Assembly (NCBI GenBank): GCA_019155205.2
Contig: JAHNZQ020000277.1
Span: forward strand, 1,013,981-1,026,824
Direction: 5' to 3'
DNA length: 12,844 nucleotides
Source of the DNA: Gracilaria vermiculophylla
Lineage: Eukaryota > Rhodophyta > Florideophyceae > Gracilariales > Gracilariaceae
Each line of letters opens with the position of its first letter. Position 1 is the stretch's first letter. Below the pieces are notes generated by a model. That model was not told the origin of the DNA, did no database searches, and saw only the letters and a list, made by a program, of their open reading frames with translations. Shown piece by piece: positions 7,943-12,844 of this stretch. The translations under genes and the position numbers were made by a program.

Positions 7943-8839
7943 AACTGAGTAACGTAAAACACATTTTGGTTGAGGTCCGTACCTCTGCAGTTGGTACAGT
8001 CTACCGGCAGGTTAGCCAGCTACCTCATTTTTTTCACTGTTTCTTGGGCGCCTGATTTGATTTAGCAACTTATTAACATTAGCCTCCTAGTCATCCTGTA
8101 CCTACAGCTATTCAAGTGCGATTCTTTCCATTTTATGATACCAACTGAACTCTACTTAAACGGCGGAAGACAACTATGCCTCCTAGACCAGCCTGTGGTA
8201 CCGAACGCACCCACCAATTGTACGTATGCTACGTGGCATTCCAGAATTTCTCATCCTGGATGTAGACAAAAGGTTTTTAACGGCGTATCATCTTTAATTT
8301 GATGAGAATTTAGAATGGACTAGCAGCAATGTTATTCTCTTTTTGGTTTTTACAAGTATTGATCACCGAAAGAGTTGCTAATTGTACGAAGAGGAAGAGG
8401 CGTTTGTGTGCAACACAAATATTCACCAGAGCACAAGATTTTGACCACTTAAGCCGTCGCTCGTAACCAACCGGGCAGTGGTGCCTCTAAAACTACGAAA
8501 AATGATCATTTAAATACCATAGAAAGACATATTCAAATAGGAACAACTCACCGGTGGTTTCGACGAGATTTTTTATCAACGATATGGACCGGCGTACATG
8601 TGCAATGGCTAGTGTATTTCAGGGGAGTAGTTGGATGCCAGAGACAGACATATGTAAGGATCTATTTAGATAATGGATGCCGTTAATGAAAGTGCAGACC
8701 TCGCCGCCGCTGCTGTGAAATCAACGTTCGCAGAGTCAAGGCTTTAAGACTTGCATCTACTATTGTAATTCATCTCTGTCAAAGAGTTCGTGAAGATATT
8801 AGTTTCTCGTCCGCATTTTTCTCTTCGAAAATCGGGTAT

Positions 8840-9145
8840 TTGGGTTTTATACTGCCATCTGCACTGTTCACACTTCTTTTTCTAGCTCTTTTTCTGGTTT
8901 TTCCGTTCTTATGCTACTACATGGCCCGCTTGAATACCTTTCTCTTATTAACTTTTCTTACTGCTGTAGTAAACTACCCGCATCTTCCGATTGCGCGGGC
9001 CTTCAAGCACGCACTTTCTCTTCATCATAAAAGAATTGGCAGAATACACTCGAACTCAATCGTGAGGATTCTTCTGAAACCTATTTGTCCAGGGATGAAT
9101 GGTACAGTCTTGGTCTTACATACCGTGGTTTTCATTCTGTTCTGA
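8840..9145 (+). other. Low-complexity open frame rich in Leu and Phe, probably not a gene
   Basis: The frame is open for 101 codons. Its first 50 residues are strongly hydrophobic (LFTLLFLALFLVFPFLCYYM), which could be read as membrane segments, but this follows directly from a C- and T-rich DNA tract in which TTT and CTT codons dominate. Stops are rare in such DNA. The second half shows no domain and the minus strand is equally open at 9025-9231. I see no upstream or downstream gene context. I judge it more likely a pyrimidine-rich tract than a membrane protein. Confidence 0.3.
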
Positions 9146-10873
9146 AGGGGAATCTTCTCTCCGGCCGACCACAAGAGAGAAGTAATTGGACTTGTCCGTG
9201 TTCTATCCCATGTTACTTTGGTCCTATACACGATTCAAGTTGGCGTATTAGACGTGAAACACTGGGATAGTTGTAGCATCCAGAGTCAATGAAATAAATA
9301 TGCTTGACGGCCTCGAGAGGGGCGTGACACATATGGCTGATCCATGGTTTATGTAAACGCAACATGGTCTTAAAAATAATGACCTTTCTCTTTTATATCG
9401 TGAACTGCCTGCCACAGAAGCCGCCAGGGGGTATGTGTGTACTCTGAAGCTTCTTTACAAATGACTAGACTTTATTAGAAAGTACTGGGCTCGCTTAACA
9501 GCTTTTTAAAGTGATTCGGCCCAATTCTGTGCTTTTGAACTGCGTCCTTTTCGAAATTCACAAAACAAACTTTTTGGGTAGTTCTGCTTCAAGTACATTG
9601 TTTTTGAATTCGTAAAATTAAGAATTCGACTGCATTCCATTCCTTGCCATGAAACATTTCTTGTAATCAGTTTAGTGGTAATCATGGCAGCAAGAAGGTG
9701 CACTATTTTTTTTTTAGCCAGAGCCAATCTATTTGTAATGCATAATTTATAGCCTATTTCTGAGATCCGGATTCTTCCTCATTATACCATTACGCCTTTT
9801 TAAAAAAGTCAGAAAGTGCTATATGGCTGTATGTCATGTGTAGAGCGTACGATCGTCTACATTCAAAGAACGCGTCACATCTCGACTTTGATCAAGAAAA
9901 TTATTCATCAGAAAATGGATACAAATACCAGCATTTTAGTGCACACGTATCCGCACTTTAGACTTGAGGAGTAAATCGGCATTAATATTCGAGCACGAGT
10001 ATCGAGTCGTCCGTTTTTAATTCAGGATCTAAGAATCCGATGTTTAATGGATGGCTTTGATCCTATTTCTTTCCCAGTTTTTCGTCTCAGTACGTGAGAT
10101 ATAGATCACGTAATTGTTTTGATTGATATTTTAATATCTTTCTATTAAAGGTAGTTTGGTGCCGCACACGTTTACATTCTCAGTGAAGGGCATTCTCCCA
10201 CCGCACAATAGTCAGCAACAGCTCTTTTCTTTCAAAAGACTATACTTTTTCTCAGTAAAACTGCCACCTCGAAAGGATGTACACCCCTTTAACACATGAA
10301 AGCTGCAGTCTTCATCAACGAAAGTATCTGGATTGTAACAATCCGTTCACAAGCTACTCTTTATTTATTGAGTACGGCGTCAAAAGATAGTTTATTGACG
10401 TCTCTAGAAGTGTCTGGAAATTGCCCAGCTCAGCTCTCTGTGCTGAAAAACTTACAAATTCGTCCTAAATTTCTCCAAGAGGGATAATCTAAAGTCTATA
10501 CAAAGGCGTGGTGCTTTCGATTAACCAGAGCATCAGGAAACTCAGTAAAGTAAAGTTTTAGTCAACCTTCCGCCTACCTACTTCTATTTATATCACTGGT
10601 AGCATTGAAACCGTTACGGCAGCTGTGGCCGCTCCGAGTGAAAAAGAAAAACCGCCTATATAAATGTGGAATATTTTGAAGTGCAAATTTTTTTATGTGA
10701 AATGTTTTAGAACAATCGTGAATTTTCGAGATTTAGTTTTTGTTTCAATTTCTGTTATTTTTAAAAGAGGACCAATTATACTCGAAATTGTCTTGTTTTA
10801 ATTGGAAGCGTAATTGAAAATCAACTGTGCTGACTCGTCAAAACTGTGTAAAGTGGATGACGGTTGGTTAATA
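9146..10873. other. AT-rich DNA with no recognised gene
   Basis: Several short frames exist, for example 9506-9727 on the minus strand and 10296-10487 on the + strand, but none shows a motif. One + frame from about 9275 to 9740 has only a handful of stops and contains YRELPATEAARGYVCTLKLL. This could be a trace of an old coding sequence, but I cannot place it. No LTR, RNA gene or tandem repeat was seen. Confidence 0.45.
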
Positions 10874-11242
10874 TGTTGGCAGGAGAGCCAGGTAGCCGTT
10901 GAACTAATACTGGGGCTACAGCTACTAGCTATTGGGGGTCGGAGCCACCCCTGCAGATTGCTTTGGCTAGCCCGTAGATACTGGGTGCAGGTAAAGGCGG
11001 AAGATTACCGAACACTGTTTTACGGACCAGGTGTATCTGCGGTAAAGTCAAGTGTCTTTTTCAACCCTTCTGACTTGCTGGCTAGTAGAAAGGTTAAAAC
11101 TGCTGCGCACGGATTTCGAGTAACGCTTGTGAGCAAAACAAAGTCAAGCCTTGGACGAGGTAGACGTTTCTGAGTTCTCTCAGCGCGCTGTAAACTATAT
11201 CTCACAGTCGAATTGTGAAGCTGCGTTATTAAAGTAAGGACA
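10874..11242 (+). repeat. Putative 5' LTR of the right-hand gypsy element
   Basis: The segment begins TGTTGG and ends GGACA, so it has the TGT...ACA ends typical of LTRs. It is richer in GC than the DNA before it. A TATA-like ACTATATC lies near 11194 and an AT-rich, polyadenylation-like TATTAAAG near 11228. It lies 230 bp upstream of the gag start, a normal distance. The expected primer-binding site beginning with TGG is not intact: the sequence from 11243 is TTGTGAAGGATCA. There is no second LTR in the window to compare with, so the boundaries are a proposal. One frame is open over 10814-11173 (119 codons), but it has no motif and probably reflects LTR composition. Confidence 0.4.
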
Positions 11243-11472
11243 TTGTGAAGGATCAAATTGATGACATCACACCCTGTGAATTTAGGTGGACTGATGGGGA
11301 TATCCGGAAAAGATGGTTGAGCATTACTTGCTTAGTGTCACTTACTGTCAGAGTTATTTAATTTTAAACACTTCCGGTCAAGAGGATATACTTGAGACAA
11401 AAGGACCTTCCTTTCGGGTGCTAAGGATCTCAAGAAGAAGAAGATTTTTGAAAAGAAGAAAGACTGTTCCAT
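11243..11472 (+). other. Leader between putative LTR and gag, with AAG-rich tract
   Basis: A 230-bp stretch between the proposed LTR end and the gag ATG. It includes a purine-rich tract at 11431-11464, starting with four AAG units. A frame open over 11313-11501 crosses into gag in another phase and has no motif. The tract could be a microsatellite or simple A/G-rich leader sequence. Confidence 0.4.
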
Positions 11473-12266
11473 ATGTCTTTTATGAAACCGTCAAAGCTTG
11501 ATAAGTTTGATGGCCGCGATGATGCCTTGTCTGTTCCTGCATGGTTACAATCTGTTGAGAAATATCTTCGTGTCGTTTAAATTTGGCAAGATGTTGACAT
11601 AGATGCACGTACTGCAGTCTATCTCACTCCACCTGACATGACGGGTACCGCTCCAAACTGGTAGATTACGCTGGTATTGGAAAAAAGGTTTCGCCTACTT
11701 GGAGAGCCTTTAAACTCTGTGTCGAGAACGAATTTTTGCTCCTAGAAAGTATTGTGAGAGTACCAGACAGACAATGTAGGCTAAAGCCCACCACCAGTGT
11801 AGCCATCTATTTGTCTGTTTTTGGAAACCTTGGGATCCAAATATAAATAATTCCGAGAAGCTGGCTAGATTCAGCGAAAGATTCAAGCCTCATATTTTCC
11901 TAGAATTTTTAAAAGGCAGTCCAACGTTGTTTTAAGAATCCAAAAAGATTGTGCTAGACGTAGATGGAGCTTTCTATTATGCAGGATTCTTATCTAAGCG
12001 GAAATTTAGGTTCAGTACATGTTTCCAGAATGGATCAATTCCCATGGAGATTGGAAATGTCCAAAGGCAAAATAATCAGCGAGAAATGAGTGCTGAGCAT
12101 ATCAGAAATTTGAAAGACATTGCCTGTTTTTTTTGTCAGGAGTCTAGATGCCGTCCATGAAAAAACAAGAATGGGAAGAACCAGCAAAAGAGAAAGAATG
12201 TGCAGGGGATCAACACCGAAACGAACTGGATTCCTGAAACTGACTCGCGTCCTCAGGAAGATTGAG
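11473..12266 (+). pseudogene. Gypsy gag pseudogene (capsid and variant zinc knuckle)
   Basis: Gag forms the virus-like particle and its knuckle binds the element's RNA. Frame 1 from ATG 11473 reads KPSKLDKFDGRDDALSVPAW and LQSVEKYLRVV, matching the gag start PxFDGxxDALxVxxWLxxVExYF, with TAA at 11578-11580. It resumes to NW before TAG at 11662-11664. Frame 3 from about 11670 gives WRAFKLCVENEFL and TTSVAIYLSVFGNL, the family's WxxFxxxLxxxF and TxSVxxYxxxFxxL. Frame 2 from 11852 gives SEKLARFSERFKPHIFLEFL, a TAA, then the IPMEIGNVQRQ box and CFFCQESRCRP at 12125-12157 before TGA at 12158-12160, and runs on to about 12266. The knuckle has Cys at positions 1 and 4 but Cys where the His normally sits. 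Two frameshifts and at least four stops make it dead. Confidence 0.78.
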
Positions 12267-12288
12267 TGGTTCACGTAAAAGAATAAAA

Positions 12289-12423
12289 AACACTCGGATT
12301 GGTCACAAAGAGAGTGTGATCAACCGGTTGGAGAGCGCGTTGAAATCTCTAAAAGAAGAAATGAAGACTTTAAGAAGAGAAGAGTGCTGTGATGTACCAA
12401 AGTATCTCAAGGGCAGAGTCTAA
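12289..12423 (+). pseudogene. Coiled-coil-like linker between gag and protease
   Basis: Frame 1 is open for about 45 codons up to TAA at 12421-12423 and contains ESVINRLESALKSLKEEMKT followed by LRREE. Hydrophobic residues fall at heptad-like spacing (V, L, L, L, M, L), with Lys, Glu and Arg between, so an amphipathic helix or short coiled coil is likely. It lies between the gag zinc knuckle and the protease and shares the protease frame. Gypsy gag-pol linkers are variable, so I assign no function. It could also represent an A/G-rich stretch that reads Lys and Glu by composition. Confidence 0.45.
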
Positions 12424-12477
12424 TACCATGATTAGAAGTGTAAATGACAACACTTTTACGGCAAGACCTATACCCGT

Positions 12478-12844
12478 GGAGTTCTACTTGTACTGAGTGG
12501 TACCATGAATGGACTCAGCATAAAAGAATGGAAAGATGGTGGATGAAACAGTAATGTGGTAAGCAGAGAGTTTCTGGGTTAGTATAGAAACAGAAGTATC
12601 TTTGACGGTTGTCAAGAAAACGTTTCAGTTGAGCACTCTCAGAGAAGAACAAAATAAGAAGCATTGGAACTCACATTCAATGGAACTTCACGACTTGGAG
12701 CTCATACATATACGTCTAATTGGATCGCTGTCAATTGCAAGTATGATGTTCTGTTCGGAATGATTTGGCATGTTGCCCATAAACCAACAATCGATTCTGA
12801 ACTAAGGATTGTGAGGGTTGAACCCAATGTCATTCCAGTGATTC
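12478..12844 (+). pseudogene. Gypsy protease region of the right-hand element, partial
   Basis: Frame 1 reads LVLSGTMNGLSIKEW, then DGG, TGA (12544-12546), then NSNVVSREFL. This has the position and pattern of a retropepsin active-site strand (xxGTxNGxxxxxLIDxGxxxNxxS), but the usual D-S/T-G triad reads DGG. Two further stops follow at 12580-12582 and 12655-12657. The frame is then open to the window end with LNGT-like FNGTSRLGAHTYTSNWIAVN and CKYDVLFGMIWHVAHKPTID. The latter matches the second conserved block NWxVADCRYDVxLGMPWH of one gypsy subgroup, with Pro replaced by Ile. RT should begin a few hundred bases beyond the edge. Family assignment is good; whether DGG was ever functional in this lineage cannot be told from one copy. 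Confidence 0.75.

Larger units (their letters stand above)
6781..8839. other. Two kilobases of AT-rich DNA with no gene seen
   Basis: All six frames are closed frequently. I looked for RT (YxDD), integrase and DDE boxes, hAT and helitron motifs and tRNA B-box-like words and found none. The only local structures noted are a short perfect hairpin at 7259-7276 and a run of eleven C at 7932-7942. It may be very old transposon debris or unconstrained spacer. Confidence 0.55.
10874..12844 (+). mobile_element. Second Ty3/gypsy-like element, 5' part, cut off by the window edge
   Basis: From left to right the + strand shows a possible LTR (10874-11242), a leader of about 230 bp, a gag-like gene from 11473, a coiled-coil linker and a protease region still open at 12844. 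RT, RNase H and integrase would lie beyond the window. The gag and protease text belongs to a gypsy lineage different from the minus-strand copy at 1827-4003: the protease block after the active site is NWIAVNCKYDVLFGMIWH here and MILGFDYCDRF there. Stops and at least two frameshifts show that this copy is dead in its 5' half. Confidence 0.75.

Noticed and set aside
8840..9145. A 101-codon frame with hydrophobic segments, possible membrane protein
   Set aside because: The Leu/Phe content follows from a pyrimidine-rich DNA tract. There is no motif and no gene context, and the opposite strand is open too.
9506..9727. Minus-strand 73-codon frame as a transposase fragment (piggyBac was considered)
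   Set aside because: No catalytic or diagnostic motif could be found, and the neighbouring sequence in the same frame offers no continuation.
10814..11173. A 119-codon frame as a gene
   Set aside because: It has no domain, overlaps the candidate LTR, and is followed directly by a gag-like gene. Openness is better explained by LTR composition.
11313..11501. Short frame upstream of gag as an accessory gene
   Set aside because: It is Arg/Lys-rich because of the AAG tract, overlaps the gag start in another phase and has no motif.

Overview
The window looks like a gene-poor, transposon-rich stretch of a eukaryotic nuclear genome. No intact protein-coding gene, rRNA, tRNA or CRISPR array could be supported. 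What is recognisable is the wreckage of at least four mobile elements, all broken by in-frame stops, frameshifts and lost catalytic residues. The gypsy-type and pogo-type domains would fit a fungus, an oomycete or another protist. That is an impression from remembered protein families, not a search, and the host cannot be fixed from this window.

Layout from left to right. Positions 1-290 are AT-rich and blank. Positions 291-1114 form a GC-rich island with long but unrecognised reading frames, mainly on the + strand. Positions 1145-1600 (+) hold the C-terminal part of a Tc1/mariner transposase fossil. Positions 1827-4003 (-) hold a degraded Ty3/gypsy pol: protease, linker, reverse transcriptase and RNase H in the normal order, with no recognisable integrase. 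Positions 4011-5140 are mixed sequence that may include remains of its gag. Positions 5141-6523 (+) hold a pogo/Tigger-like DDE_1 transposase fossil. From about 6524 to 10873 there are some 4 kb of AT-rich sequence with no convincing gene. Positions 10874-12844 (+) look like the 5' part of a second, different Ty3/gypsy element: a possible 369-bp LTR, a leader, gag, a coiled-coil linker and protease, running off the right edge.

The elements do not work together. They are independent insertions in both orientations. The clearest shared pattern is that catalytic carboxylates have been lost in three unrelated enzymes (Tc1 transposase, RNase H, pogo transposase), each explained by one A-to-G change on the coding strand. 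I found no convincing new biological system. The GC-rich island and the unusual protease and zinc-knuckle motifs of the right-hand gypsy element are the best candidates for follow-up.
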